In this document: positions 35,706 to 45,130 of the stretch, piece after piece
How positions within the stretch are numbered: the first letter of the stretch is position 1
Layout: every line of letters begins with the position of its first letter
Source: Aldehydirespirator sp965116195
GTDB lineage: Bacteria > Actinomycetota > Acidimicrobiia > Acidimicrobiales > Aldehydirespiratoraceae
NCBI GenBank assembly: GCA_965116195.1
Contig: OZ220491.1
Location: forward strand, 2,728,001 to 2,792,000
Reading direction: 5' to 3'
DNA: 64,000 nt
Notes under the pieces: model-generated
What the model was told of the DNA's origin: nothing
Databases searched by the model: none
Seen by the model: the letters and a program-made list of their open reading frames with translations, nothing else
Program-made: the position numbers and the translations under genes

Positions 35706-35806
35706 ACACCGGATCAACGTCAGACTCGCTGGAACTCGCCGGACTGCTGGCAAGGTAGACTTTGTGACGGTTCGCCGACAGGTGAAACAGGCGACAGCCG
35801 AACCAG

Positions 35807-35879
35807 GCCCCCATCGTCCAGCGGCCCAGGACGCCGGCCTTTCACGCCGGTAACACGGGTTCAAATCCCGTTGGGGGTG
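35807..35879 (+). tRNA. tRNA-Glu (anticodon TTC)
   Basis: A 73-base cloverleaf: acceptor GCCCCCA/TGGGGGT, anticodon stem CCGGC/GCCGG with loop CTTTCAC, and a T-arm with GGTTCAAATCC. The CCA end is not encoded. Confidence 0.95.
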
Positions 35880-35966
35880 CATCCACACCACATCATCACC
35901 AGCAAGAGTGCAACAAGGAGTGCAGTCAGCTAACGTAACGCCTTCACACGTATCGTTCGTGTGCCA

Positions 35967-36041
35967 GGTCCTGTAGATCAGTCTGGAGTGATCGCCACCC
36001 TGTCAAGGTGGAGGCCGCGGGTTCAAATCCCGTCAGGACCG
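35967..36041 (+). tRNA. tRNA-Asp (anticodon GTC)
   Basis: Acceptor GGTCCTG/CAGGACC, anticodon stem CCACC/GGTGG with loop CTGTCAA, and a T-loop TTCAAAT. Followed after 30 bases by tRNA-Phe. Confidence 0.95.
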
Positions 36042-36071
36042 CGTTGCTGACCACCACGTCGGCAACTACCC

Positions 36072-36144
36072 GGTCGGGTAGCTCAGTTGGCAGAGCGTCC
36101 GCCTGAAAAGCGGAAAGTCCGCGGATCGACGCCGCGCCCGACCA
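36072..36144 (+). tRNA. tRNA-Phe (anticodon GAA)
   Basis: Acceptor GGTCGGG/CCCGACC, D-arm GCTCAGTTGGCAGAGC, anticodon stem TCCGC/GCGGA with loop CTGAAAA. The T-arm loop is ATCGACG rather than the usual TTCGANN, a small departure at the T54 position. Confidence 0.92.
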
Positions 36145-36260
36145 CTGATCCCAGAGAAGCCGGACGCACAGCAAACTCAGTCCCAGATGACCTCAGTTCC
36201 TTCCAGGCAACCCTGACCGCACAAATCACTCAAGTTCCCCCAAGCTCAAACCCGCAGCAG

Positions 36261-36266
36261 TACATT
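36261..36266 (+). promoter_or_regulatory. possible -10 element of the P450 gene (TACATT)
   Basis: TACATT with eight bases to the ATG at 36275. Confidence 0.35.
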
Positions 36267-36274
36267 AGGAACGT

Positions 36275-37582
36275 ATGAGCGTTACCGAAGCCTCAACCGT
36301 CGAAGCGCCGCGTGAAGACACTCACAACCCGATACACGCCTCATTCTGGAACCGCCACCGTCACGAGGTGGAAGCCGACCTCGCCCGTATACGCACCGAA
36401 CCTCTCACCTACCTGCCTGCGCCTGAGTTTCCGCCTGAGTTGGCCGGGGTGCAGGTGCCCGGTGCCTGGTTCGTGTCGCGGCACGCACCCGTCCTGCAGG
36501 TCTCGCGCCAACCCCAGATCTACTCGTCAGCCGCGGGCATCACACTGCTTGACCTTCCGCCGGAGTTCAACGAGTACTTCAACTCGATCATCGCCATGGA
36601 CGATCCTCGCCACGCCCGTCTGCGCAGGCTCGTGTCAGCCGGCTTCACTCCCCGGATGTTGGCCCGACTGGAGCACTCGGTACACGACCAAGCGAGACAG
36701 ATCATCGACAACGTGTGTGAGCGGGGTGAATGTGATTTCGTGGTGGACATTGCGGCGCGGCTGCCGCTTCGCATCGTTTGTGACCTCATGGGCATCCCCA
36801 ACTCACAACTGGACTTTGTGTTTGACCAGTCCAACGTGATATTGGGTGCCGGTGACCGCGAGTATGTACCCGAGATCGGTGACATTCTCACAGCCATGCT
36901 GACAGCCGCCAAAAGTCTGGCCGAGTTGATGGAGGATGTGGCGAAGTCAAAAGTCGGCAACGACTCCAACGACTCCAACGACCTCACCAGCATTCTTGTC
37001 AACGCGACTCTGGACGGCGAGCGCCTCACCTACGAAGAACTGGCCAGCTTCTTCATCCTGTTGGTGGTGGCCGGCAACGAGACCACCCGAAACGCCATCA
37101 GCTGGGCGCTTGTCTACCTGACCGAGAACCCCGACCAGCGACGCATCTGGGCCAAGGACTTTGAGGGTGTTGCCCGCACCGCGGTTGAGGAGATAGTCCG
37201 CATGGCCAGCCCCGTCACCTACATGCGTCGCACATTGTTGGAGGACACCGAGTTGGAAGGGCAGCAGCTCAAGACCGGTGATCTGCTGGTCATGAACTAC
37301 CTGTGCGCCAACCGTGACGAACAGGTCTTTGACGAGCCGTTGTCGTTCAATGTGTTGCGGAACCCGAACCCGCACGTGGGTTTCGGCGGCCCCGGCCCCC
37401 ACTTCTGCCTGGGTGCGCATCTGGCCCGCCGCGAGATAACGGTGATGTACCGCGAACTGTTCAGCCGACTCTCAGACATCCAGGCGACCGGTGAGCCGGA
37501 ACTTCTTGTTTCGGCATTCATACACGGCATCAAGCACCTGCCTGCGGAGTTCACCCCCACCGGGCCAGCAGCCGACCACTGA
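36275..37582 (+). CDS. cytochrome P450
   Basis: The 435-residue soluble P450 has the I-helix oxygen-activation motif VAGNETTRNAI (about 267-277), the ExxR pair in EEIVRMASPV (about 305), and the heme-thiolate loop FGGPGPHFCLGAHLAR near residue 370. The His two residues before Cys is typical of the actinobacterial CYP124/125/142-like sterol and fatty-acid hydroxylases, but the substrate cannot be told. No ferredoxin gene is adjacent. Near residues 226-236 an (N/D)S-rich stretch DSNDSNDL looks like a small repeat expansion. Confidence 0.92.
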   Translation: MSVTEASTVEAPREDTHNPIHASFWNRHRHEVEADLARIRTEPLTYLPAPEFPPELAGVQVPGAWFVSRHAPVLQVSRQPQIYSSAAGITLLDLPPEFNEYFNSIIAMDDPRHARLRRLVSAGFTPRMLARLEHSVHDQARQIIDNVCERGECDFVVDIAARLPLRIVCDLMGIPNSQLDFVFDQSNVILGAGDREYVPEIGDILTAMLTAAKSLAELMEDVAKSKVGNDSNDSNDLTSILVNATLDGERLTYEELASFFILLVVAGNETTRNAISWALVYLTENPDQRRIWAKDFEGVARTAVEEIVRMASPVTYMRRTLLEDTELEGQQLKTGDLLVMNYLCANRDEQVFDEPLSFNVLRNPNPHVGFGGPGPHFCLGAHLARREITVMYRELFSRLSDIQATGEPELLVSAFIHGIKHLPAEFTPTGPAADH

Positions 37583-37655
37583 GACTACTGAGATTACTGA
37601 GATGTCTCACCTGGGATTTCAGCGGTGTCCATTTCATCGGCGTATACAAGTCGGG

Positions 37656-37661
37656 TAGCGT
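37656..37661 (+). promoter_or_regulatory. -10 element of ilvD (TAGCGT)
   Basis: TAGCGT with exactly six bases to the ilvD ATG at 37668. Confidence 0.6.
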
Positions 37662-37667
37662 TGTCCC

Positions 37668-39527
37668 ATGGCACAGTTGAGATCTCACACCACCACGCAG
37701 GGCCGCAACATGGCTGGCGCTCGTGCCCTTTGGCGAGCCACGGGCATGACCGACGACGACTTTGACAAACCCATTGTTGCGGTTGCCAACTCCTTCACCC
37801 AGTTCGTTCCGGGTCACGTTCACCTCAAGGACCTCGGCCAACTGGTTGCCACAGAGATCGCAGATGCCGGAGGTGTCGCCAAGGAGTTCAACACCATCGC
37901 CGTGGACGACGGCATTGCCATGGGGCATCACGGAATGCTGTACAGCCTGCCGAGCCGCGACCTGATCGCCGATTCGGTCGAGTACATGGTGAACGCTCAC
38001 TGCGCCGATGCGCTGGTGTGCATTTCCAACTGTGACAAGATCACCCCGGGAATGCTCATGGCCGCCATGCGGTTGAACGTTCCGACCGTCTTTGTCTCTG
38101 GCGGGCCGATGGAGGCCGGCAAAACCAAACTGGCCGGGGTCAGCGTGAAACTGGACTTGATTGACGCCATGATCGGTGCCGGCGACACGTCTGTCAGCGA
38201 CGCTGATCTGCTGGAGATGGAGCGCTCCGCCTGTCCAACCTGTGGATCATGCTCGGGGATGTTCACGGCCAATTCAATGAACTGCCTGACAGAGGCTCTC
38301 GGCCTGTCACTGCCCGGCAACGGCACCGTGGTGGCGACGCACGCCGACAGGCGCGACCTGTTTTGCGAAGCAGGACGACGAGTCGTTGATCTGGCTCGGC
38401 GCTACTACGAAAAGGACGACGAGTCGGTGCTGCCCCGCTCCATTGCCACCAAAGCCGCCTTCGAAAACGCCATGCGCCTTGATATTGCCATGGGTGGCTC
38501 AACCAATACGGTGCTGCACATCTTGGCGGCGGCCCGTGAGGGTGAAGTGGATTTCACCATGGCCGACATTGACCGCCTCAGTCGCAGCACACCAAATGTA
38601 TGCAAGGTTGCTCCCTCCACTTCTGAGTACCACGTTGAGGACGTGCATCGTGCGGGTGGGATCATGGGCATTCTCGGCGAACTTGACCGGGGCGGACTGC
38701 TTGACACCTCGGTGCCGACGGTTCATTCGTCAACGTTGGCTGACGCTCTTGAGGTCTTTGATGTCAGACGCGACCCCTCCAATGAGGTCGCCGACTTTTA
38801 CCGAGCCGGGCCAGCCGGTATTCCCACTCAGCAAGCCTTCAGCCAGGCCGAACGCTGGCCGACGCTTGACCTGGATCGTCTCAACGGTTGCATACGATCC
38901 GTGGACAGCCCCTACAACCACGACGGCGGACTGGCCGTGTTGTACGGCAACATCGCCCAGAACGGTTGCATCGTGAAAACCGCAGGTGTGGACGAATCGA
39001 TCTTGTCCTTCTCGGGGCCGGCCCGCGTGTTTGAGAGTCAGGAAGAAGCCTGTGAGGGCATCTTGGACGAGGACGAGACAAACGGGATCCGCTCCGGCGA
39101 CATCGTGATCGTGCGCTACGAAGGCCCGCGCGGCGGACCCGGCATGCAGGAGATGTTGTACCCGACCTCTTACATCAAGTCCCGCGGCCTCGGCAAGCAA
39201 TGTGCGCTGTTCACCGACGGGCGTTTCTCGGGAGGCACATCGGGACTTTCAATAGGACACGCATCGCCTGAGGCAGCCGAAGGTGGAGCCATCGCACTCA
39301 TCCGCGACGGCGACATGATTGATATTGACATTCCCAATCGCACGATCAACCTGCGTGTTACCGACGCAGAACTTGAACAACGCCGCCAAAAAGAAGATGC
39401 CCGTTCTGACGGTTGGAAGCCTCGAACCCGCCAACGCCGGGTTTCGGCGGCGTTGCGTGCCTATGCCGCAATGGCTACTTCAGCCGACAAAGGCGCAGTG
39501 CGAGATGTGGGCCGCATAGATCGCTGA
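37668..39527 (+). CDS. ilvD: dihydroxy-acid dehydratase
   Basis: The 619-residue iron-sulfur enzyme makes 2-keto acids from 2,3-dihydroxy acids, the third common step of valine/isoleucine synthesis. Cluster-binding Cys lie in ISNCDKITPGMLMAAMRLN and ACPTCGSCSGMFTANSMN. The IlvD/Edd signature CDKITPGMLMA and the C-terminal FTDGRFSGGTSGLSIGH are present. Length is normal. It is monocistronic in this window and followed by a tandem array. Confidence 0.97.
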   Translation: MAQLRSHTTTQGRNMAGARALWRATGMTDDDFDKPIVAVANSFTQFVPGHVHLKDLGQLVATEIADAGGVAKEFNTIAVDDGIAMGHHGMLYSLPSRDLIADSVEYMVNAHCADALVCISNCDKITPGMLMAAMRLNVPTVFVSGGPMEAGKTKLAGVSVKLDLIDAMIGAGDTSVSDADLLEMERSACPTCGSCSGMFTANSMNCLTEALGLSLPGNGTVVATHADRRDLFCEAGRRVVDLARRYYEKDDESVLPRSIATKAAFENAMRLDIAMGGSTNTVLHILAAAREGEVDFTMADIDRLSRSTPNVCKVAPSTSEYHVEDVHRAGGIMGILGELDRGGLLDTSVPTVHSSTLADALEVFDVRRDPSNEVADFYRAGPAGIPTQQAFSQAERWPTLDLDRLNGCIRSVDSPYNHDGGLAVLYGNIAQNGCIVKTAGVDESILSFSGPARVFESQEEACEGILDEDETNGIRSGDIVIVRYEGPRGGPGMQEMLYPTSYIKSRGLGKQCALFTDGRFSGGTSGLSIGHASPEAAEGGAIALIRDGDMIDIDIPNRTINLRVTDAELEQRRQKEDARSDGWKPRTRQRRVSAALRAYAAMATSADKGAVRDVGRIDR

Positions 39528-39534
39528 GACAGAC

Positions 39535-39750
39535 CCCCTCCCCATGCGGCGGAGGAACTGGCACTTGACCTGGCAATCCGGGCACAAAGCTCTCTCCCCC
39601 TCCCCATGCGGCGGAGGAACTGGCACTTGACCTGGCAATCCGGGCACAAAGCTCTCTCCCCCTCCCCATGCGGCGGAGGAACTGGCACTTGACCTGGCAA
39701 TCCGGGCACAAAGCTCTCTCCCCCTCCCCATGCGGCGGAGGAGCGGGCAA
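39535..39750. repeat. 62-bp tandem repeat downstream of ilvD, 3.4 copies
   Basis: The word CATGCGGCGGAGGA recurs at 39543, 39605, 39667 and 39729. Each unit includes AACTGGCACTTGACCTGGC. Confidence 0.95.
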
Positions 39751-39784
39751 CACACAGTCAGAAAATGACTGCTCAGCCCGGGCA

Positions 39785-39925
39785 CTCACTCAGATGCGCT
39801 CAAGTGCTCACCGGGGTTTTGAACAGAAGCGGAACGCTCAGTCCACCTGCTCAAGTGCCACGGGGTGCTTGATCCGAACTGACCGCTCAGACCTGACGCT
39901 CAAGTGTTCCGAAGTGCTTGAACGG
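39785..39925. repeat. degenerate repeats of the malic-enzyme 3' end
   Basis: Diverged units with GCTCAAGTG-N-GGGT/AGTGCTTGA occur at about 39797, 39849 and 39900; the last covers the final codons and stop of the malic enzyme gene. Confidence 0.7.
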
Positions 39926-41341
39926 AGGGACTGCGGAGCGCACTACTCCCTCCTCAACCGCGCAGGCAGCCACCGCAGTTGCCACTCTGTTTGCGACTCG
40001 CCGGTCAAAGACCGAGGGAACTATGTAGTTGCGATCCAGGTCTTCGTCGTCGATCACTGCTGCGATTGCCTTGGCCGCAACCACTTTCATGCGCTCGGTG
40101 ATCTCGGTGGCTCCAGCATCCAGGGCACCACGAAACACGCCGGGAAATGCCAGCACGTTGTTGATCTGGTTGGGGAAGTCAGACCTGCCGGTGGCCATCA
40201 CCGCAGCCAACCCGTCGGCTTCCTCGGGACGTATCTCCGGATCGGGATTGGCCATGGCAAACACCACCGGACGAGGTGCCATCCGGCGAATGTCTGATGC
40301 TGTCAACACACCCGGTGCCGACACGCCCACGAACACATCCGCACCACGCAGGACATCAGACAACGATCCGGCCTTGCGGTCGGGGTTTGTTTTGGACGCG
40401 AACCACTGCTTCGCCGTGTTCAGGCGATCCCGGCCCGCATAGATGGCCCCGATGCTGTCAACGCCGATTATCTCACCCACACCGGCGTCATGCAGGATCT
40501 TGCCGACAGCCACTCCGGCAGCACCCATGCCCGAAATCACCACCGACACCTGCGAAATGTGCTTGTCCACCAGTTTCAGAGAGTTCTCCAGCGCAGCCAA
40601 CGTCACGATTGCGGTGCCGTGCTGGTCATCATGAAACACCGGGATGTCCAGCGCCTCGATCAAGCGCTCCTCAATCTCAAAAGCGGCAGGCGCGGCGATG
40701 TCCTCGAGGTTGACACCACCAAAGGACGGGGCAACACGAATCACCGTCTCGACCAGCTCGTCAATGGACGCCACATCTATGCACAACGGAAAGGCGTCAA
40801 CGCCACCAAATTCCTTGAACAGCAGGGCTTTGCCCTCCATCACCGGCAAGGCAGCCGCTGCACCGATATTGCCGAGACCCAGCACTGCACTACCGTCCGT
40901 CACGATCGCCACGAGGTTGTTGACCATCGTGTGGCTGTATCGCAACATCGGCTCTTGCTCGATGGCCGTACAGATACGCGCCACCCCCGGCGTATAGGCC
41001 ATTGCCAGATCATGAGCGTCCGCCACAGAGCAAAGGCCTCTGACCTCTATCTTGCCCCCCTCGTGAAGGCGGAAAGTTCGATCCCACGAGTCGAGCACAG
41101 TGACACCGTCAAGACCGCTCACCGCGTTGATGATGTCACGGGCATGCTCAGGGGATCGTGCCAGCACATCAATCTCGCGCATCACCACAGGACCCTTGGC
41201 TTCGAAACCCGGAATGGCAGCAATGTTGCCTCCGGCCTCGCCGATGGCCGTGGCAAAACGTCCCAGAGTTCCAGGCCGATTGCCAAGCGAGACCTTGATG
41301 GTGATCGAGTAGGCAGACGTGGGGGTGGACAAGCTACTCAT
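39887..41341 (-). CDS. NAD(P)-dependent malic enzyme with N-terminal ACT domain
   Basis: Oxidatively decarboxylates malate to pyruvate and CO2. The 484-residue protein (from ATG 41341) has an ACT regulatory domain (about 10-80; VSLGNRPGTLGRFATAIGEA). The malic enzyme core follows: YTPGVARICTAIE, LGLGNIGAAAALPVMEGKA, the metal/catalytic FHDDQHGTAIVTLAAL, the dinucleotide-binding VVISGMGAAGVAVG and FAMANPDPEI. The ACT fusion suggests control by a small effector, possibly an amino acid. The frame is open to 41389, but that stretch is repeat DNA (CCGCCGAGCAA words). Confidence 0.93.
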   Translation of the reverse strand: MSSLSTPTSAYSITIKVSLGNRPGTLGRFATAIGEAGGNIAAIPGFEAKGPVVMREIDVLARSPEHARDIINAVSGLDGVTVLDSWDRTFRLHEGGKIEVRGLCSVADAHDLAMAYTPGVARICTAIEQEPMLRYSHTMVNNLVAIVTDGSAVLGLGNIGAAAALPVMEGKALLFKEFGGVDAFPLCIDVASIDELVETVIRVAPSFGGVNLEDIAAPAAFEIEERLIEALDIPVFHDDQHGTAIVTLAALENSLKLVDKHISQVSVVISGMGAAGVAVGKILHDAGVGEIIGVDSIGAIYAGRDRLNTAKQWFASKTNPDRKAGSLSDVLRGADVFVGVSAPGVLTASDIRRMAPRPVVFAMANPDPEIRPEEADGLAAVMATGRSDFPNQINNVLAFPGVFRGALDAGATEITERMKVVAAKAIAAVIDDEDLDRNYIVPSVFDRRVANRVATAVAACAVEEGVVRSAVPPFKHFGTLERQV

Positions 41342-41560
41342 CGAACCGCCGAGCAAGCCACACCGCCGACAAACCACACCGCCGAGCAACCGATGTCACA
41401 CAGGTTGCACTTTTCTGAACGATCACCCGGTAACCTTATCATGGATAATCGCCACGACATGAATAAATTCCCGTAGGTTGTTGTTGGTAGCTCAAATCAG
41501 CGGCTATCATCAACACGGTTATCCAACCAAAACACCAACCCATCCAAAGGAGAACACCTG

Positions 41561-41959
41561 ATGGTTCGACAAATGACCGATGAGCACAAGGAAGCAATGG
41601 CCAAGGCTCGGGTCGAGAACAGGAATGTTGCCGAGTACCTGGAGGCACTCGAAACGCATCGCCCCAAGCGGGGACGTCAACGCACCGTTGAGAGCATGCA
41701 GGGACGTTTGCAGGAGATTGCAGCGACACTGGATATGGCTTCGCCGGTCAGGCGTGTGCAACTTGTGCAGGAGCGCATGGATTTGGAGCGTGAGATCACT
41801 GCGTCTCAAGAGGTGGTTGACATCACTGATCTTGAGGATCAGTTCGTCACGGTGGCTGCTGCTTACAGCGGTCGCAAAGGCATCTCATACTCCGCATGGC
41901 GCGAAGTCGGCGTACCTGCCGGTGTTCTGCAACGAGCAGGAATCTCTCGCAGCAGCTAA
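41561..41959 (+). CDS. conserved actinobacterial hypothetical protein
   Basis: A 132-residue, charged protein with no signal or membrane segment. The N-terminal half is helical (MTDEHKEAMAKARVENRNVA, then EYLEALETHRPKRGRQRTVE). The C-terminus has the pattern GRKGISYSAWREVGVPAGVL, reminiscent of a small DNA- or nucleic-acid-binding helix pair. I believe similar uncharacterised proteins are widespread in actinobacteria; function is unknown. Translation signals are strong: AAAGGAG eight bases before the ATG. A near-perfect terminator hairpin follows the stop. Confidence 0.75.
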   Translation: MVRQMTDEHKEAMAKARVENRNVAEYLEALETHRPKRGRQRTVESMQGRLQEIAATLDMASPVRRVQLVQERMDLEREITASQEVVDITDLEDQFVTVAAAYSGRKGISYSAWREVGVPAGVLQRAGISRSS

Positions 41960-41963
41960 CACG

Positions 41964-42002
41964 AAGTCAGAGCTTGCAAGTCACTCTTGCAAGCTCTGAC
42001 TT
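41964..42002. terminator. perfect 17-bp inverted repeat (bidirectional terminator)
   Basis: AAGTCAGAGCTTGCAAG, five-base loop TCACT, then its exact complement. It lies five bases after the 41561 gene and about 100 bases from the convergent purB stop, so it may end transcription from both sides. There is no long T run. Confidence 0.8.
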
Positions 42003-42102
42003 ACGTCCATCCCGGAGATCATCCTTCAGGTGGACGTATCACTCATAACACCTGTTCCGCAACAGCGGTAGTCGGATGTTCGCACACCTGGAATGCAGGT
42101 AG

Positions 42103-43533
42103 CTACAGTCTGACTTCTGCCTGTTGTTGGGCAGCGGCCCGGTTGTGCGATGCGATCGCCTCGGCTTGGGCCACAGTCTTCATTGTCTGTTCAATCGCCG
42201 TGCCGATCAGTTCGGTCGGGTCGGACAGAAGCGACTTCAGCCGATCCTGCAGTTGACTGGTACTCGGGTCTGCCGACAAGCGATCCAAGATTTGCTGAAA
42301 GTCTGTCGGTGTGTCTGTCTGAGCGCTTCGCGCCGCTTGACGCGAGGGTTCTGCAAGCAGTTCATGGGCTTGTTCACGTCCCACTCCTGACTTCACCAGT
42401 GCAGTGAGGAGTCGTGTCGTGGCCAACAACGGCATGAATCTGCGCAACTCCGCAGCGATTGCCTCCTCGTCAATCTGCAACTCGTTGATCACACCCAAAG
42501 TGGTGTGCAACAAACCGTCAGCAACACAAAACGCGTCTGGCAGCATCACCCGCCGGGCGGCCGAACAACTCACATCACCCTCGTTCCACTGCCGTCCGGC
42601 CAGGTTTGAAGCTGTCGTCAAGTGGCCGTCAAGCAGAGTGCGCAGCGCTGCTATGCGCTCACAAGACCGTGCATTCACCTTGTGAGGCATGGCTGATGAA
42701 CCAACCTGCCCTGCGCCGAAACCCTCAGACACCAAGCCCTCGCCTGCCATCAGTCGCAGCGTCATCGCCAATGATGTCGCACCCGAGACAGCCTGAACAA
42801 GGGCCGCCACAACGTCCAAGTCCAGTGAGCGGGGATAGATCTGTGCCGCCGTGACAAGCACACGGTCAAAGCCGAGGTGTTTCGCAACCCGGCGATCAAG
42901 TTCGTCCACAGCATCAGACGAACCAAGCAGATCAAGTTGGTCAAGCCGTGTGCCCACCGCTCCTTTTATGCCTCGCAACGGGTAGCGGCCCAACAGTTCT
43001 TCAATCCGGGTATGGCCCAGCATGGTCTCAGAAGTTGCGTCGGCGAAACGTTTGCCGAGAGTGGTCGCCTGCGCAGCCACGTTGTGCGTGCGCGCCACCA
43101 TCACGGTGCTGGCATGTACCTTTGCTGACGAAGCCAGCCGAGCAATCACAGCAACAAGGTCATCTCTGATCACCTTCAGAGCCTCCACAACCTGATACTG
43201 CTCAACGTTCTCTGTGAGGTCCCTGGAGGTCATGCCCAGATGGATCTGCTCGTGTCCGGCCAGAGCACAGAACTCGTCAATACGAGCTTTGACGTCGTGG
43301 CGTGTGATGGACTCTCGTCGTGAGATTGACTCCATGTCCACCTCCTCCACGACCGCTTCGTAAGCATCCGGCGCAGCAGGATCGATGTCTGCGCCGAGTT
43401 CTTGTTGAGCCCTGAGCACAGCCAGCCACAGTCGCCGCTCCAACACAACCCGGTGCCTCGGTGACCAGATTGTCCGCATCCGCTCACTGGCGTAGCGCGT
43501 GGCGATCACATTGGGAAACTCGGCCTCCACCAC
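42103..43533 (-). CDS. purB: adenylosuccinate lyase
   Basis: Catalyses two steps of purine synthesis: SAICAR to AICAR and adenylosuccinate to AMP. The 476-residue protein carries the superfamily signature GSSAMPHKVNARSCER, the SRDLTENVEQYQ and RTHNVAAQATTLGKRFAD regions with catalytic His, and the second catalytic region ending PHKVN. A GTG start at 43533 has AGGGGGG upstream. The C-terminal ~60 residues are rich in Gln/Ala. It lies directly downstream of purA on the same strand. Confidence 0.95.
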   Translation of the reverse strand: MVEAEFPNVIATRYASERMRTIWSPRHRVVLERRLWLAVLRAQQELGADIDPAAPDAYEAVVEEVDMESISRRESITRHDVKARIDEFCALAGHEQIHLGMTSRDLTENVEQYQVVEALKVIRDDLVAVIARLASSAKVHASTVMVARTHNVAAQATTLGKRFADATSETMLGHTRIEELLGRYPLRGIKGAVGTRLDQLDLLGSSDAVDELDRRVAKHLGFDRVLVTAAQIYPRSLDLDVVAALVQAVSGATSLAMTLRLMAGEGLVSEGFGAGQVGSSAMPHKVNARSCERIAALRTLLDGHLTTASNLAGRQWNEGDVSCSAARRVMLPDAFCVADGLLHTTLGVINELQIDEEAIAAELRRFMPLLATTRLLTALVKSGVGREQAHELLAEPSRQAARSAQTDTPTDFQQILDRLSADPSTSQLQDRLKSLLSDPTELIGTAIEQTMKTVAQAEAIASHNRAAAQQQAEVRL

Positions 43534-43605
43534 CGCGCTACCCCCCTACGCAGTCCCAATGACTGACGATGACCGCGCTCGGACCGGAGACTGCTGCGCT
43601 CACCG

Positions 43606-44898
43606 TCACGGTTGTGACCCGATCTGCATGTCCAGGAACTGGTCACGGCCGGGTCCCACTCCCACGAGTCGGATCGGTACGCCAATGCCGTCTTCCAGAA
43701 ACGCAATGTAATCAGCGGCCGCGGGCGGCAGTTCCCCGGGCCGACGAACGCCACTCAGATCACTTTTCCAGCCGGGAAGTTCCTCGTAGACGGGCCGCGC
43801 CTTGTGCAACACCGACTGGTGATAGGGCAAGTGGTCAAAGCGCTCACCGTCCAGTTCATAGGCAACACAAACCTTGATCTGATCAAGGCCGTCAAGCACA
43901 TCCAGTTTGGTGAGAGCCACCTCCGTGAGTGAGTTGATGCGCACGGCGTGGCGCAACATAACCAGGTCCAACCAGCCGGTACGGCGCCGACGTCCTGTGT
44001 TGGTGCCGTATTCGCGACCCACATCCACGAGATGATCACCCACATCGTCAAACAACTCAGCCACAAATGGCCCCGATCCGACACGGGTCACATATGCCTT
44101 GGCAATGCCGATGATCCGATCAATGTGCCGAGGTCCGATCCCGGCACCGGTGCAGGCACCGCCCGACACCGGATTGGAGGACGTGACGAAGGGATAGGTT
44201 CCGTGATCAAGATCCAAGAACGTTGCCTGGGCTCCTTCGAGCAGTACCTGAGCACCGGATTCCAGCGCATCATGCAGCAGGGCCACGGTGTCGTCGATAT
44301 GGGGTGCCAACCGCTTTGCGCACCTGCCCAGATACTCATCAGCTGTCTCGGCTGCGCTGAGCGGCAGCCGGTTGTAGACCTTGGCAAGCACCTTGTTGGT
44401 GTGCGCTAGCGCCACATCAAGTTTGGCTTCAAATATCTTGGGATCCAGCAGGTCCTGCACCCGCAAACCGACTCTCATTGCCTTGTCGGCGTAGGCAGGG
44501 CCGATGCCGCGTTTGGTGGTGCCCAGGCTGGCCTTGCCCAGATGACGTTCGTGAAGAGCGTCAAGCTCGGTGTGATAGGGCATTATCAGATGGGCATTGC
44601 CCGACACCCGCAGAGCGCCGCAGTCCACGCCCCGGGACTCCAACGTGTCCATTTCGGCGATGAGAACCCGCGGATCAACCACCACGCCATTGCCGATCAC
44701 CGGAGTGATGTGGTCATAGAGCACGCCACTGGGCATCAGCTGCAGAGCGAAGGACTCACCGTTGACCACCAACGTATGACCGGCATTGTGGCCCCCCTGA
44801 TAGCGGACCACCATATTCATCTCAGCAGCAACGAGGTCGGTGAACTTGCCCTTTCCCTCGTCACCCCATTGAGTACCGACGACGACGGTCGCAGGCAC
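43606..44898 (-). CDS. purA: adenylosuccinate synthetase
   Basis: GTP-dependent ligase that joins IMP and aspartate, the step before PurB in AMP synthesis. The 430-residue protein starts with the P-loop-like GTQWGDEGKGKFTDLVA. It also has YQGGHNAGHTLVV, GTTKRGIGPAYADKAMR, the active-site ILEGAQ-type LLEGAQATFLDLDHGTYPFV and GTNTGRRRRTGWLDLV. GTG start with GGAGA eight bases upstream. Confidence 0.97.
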   Translation of the reverse strand: MPATVVVGTQWGDEGKGKFTDLVAAEMNMVVRYQGGHNAGHTLVVNGESFALQLMPSGVLYDHITPVIGNGVVVDPRVLIAEMDTLESRGVDCGALRVSGNAHLIMPYHTELDALHERHLGKASLGTTKRGIGPAYADKAMRVGLRVQDLLDPKIFEAKLDVALAHTNKVLAKVYNRLPLSAAETADEYLGRCAKRLAPHIDDTVALLHDALESGAQVLLEGAQATFLDLDHGTYPFVTSSNPVSGGACTGAGIGPRHIDRIIGIAKAYVTRVGSGPFVAELFDDVGDHLVDVGREYGTNTGRRRRTGWLDLVMLRHAVRINSLTEVALTKLDVLDGLDQIKVCVAYELDGERFDHLPYHQSVLHKARPVYEELPGWKSDLSGVRRPGELPPAAADYIAFLEDGIGVPIRLVGVGPGRDQFLDMQIGSQP

Positions 44899-44980
44899 GG
44901 CGCTCTCCTTCTGGGGGGTGCGTTGCCTGTCAAGCGTACTGTGACCTGCTCGGCGTACCTCAACGCCAGGCGATGGCTTC

Positions 44981-45130
44981 CTTCAACGCAACACGATGCA
45001 GGGGCCTCTTGACACCACCGAAGACGAGCCGGGCTCGCGGTTCCTTCAGCGCAACACGATGAACGAGCCTCTTGACACCACCAGAGTCAAGCCGGGGTCG
45101 CAGGTACTTCAACGCAACACGATGCAGGGT
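44981..45130. repeat. 63-64-bp repeat of the clpB 3' end
   Basis: The word TTCARCGCAACACGATG occurs at 44981, 45045 and 45108. The last is the stop and final codons of clpB (EPCIVLR-stop). Between copies lies CCTCTTGACACCACC. Confidence 0.9.

Noticed and set aside
36087..36278. Small ORF over tRNA-Phe
   Set aside because: It overlaps a clear tRNA gene and has no supporting features.
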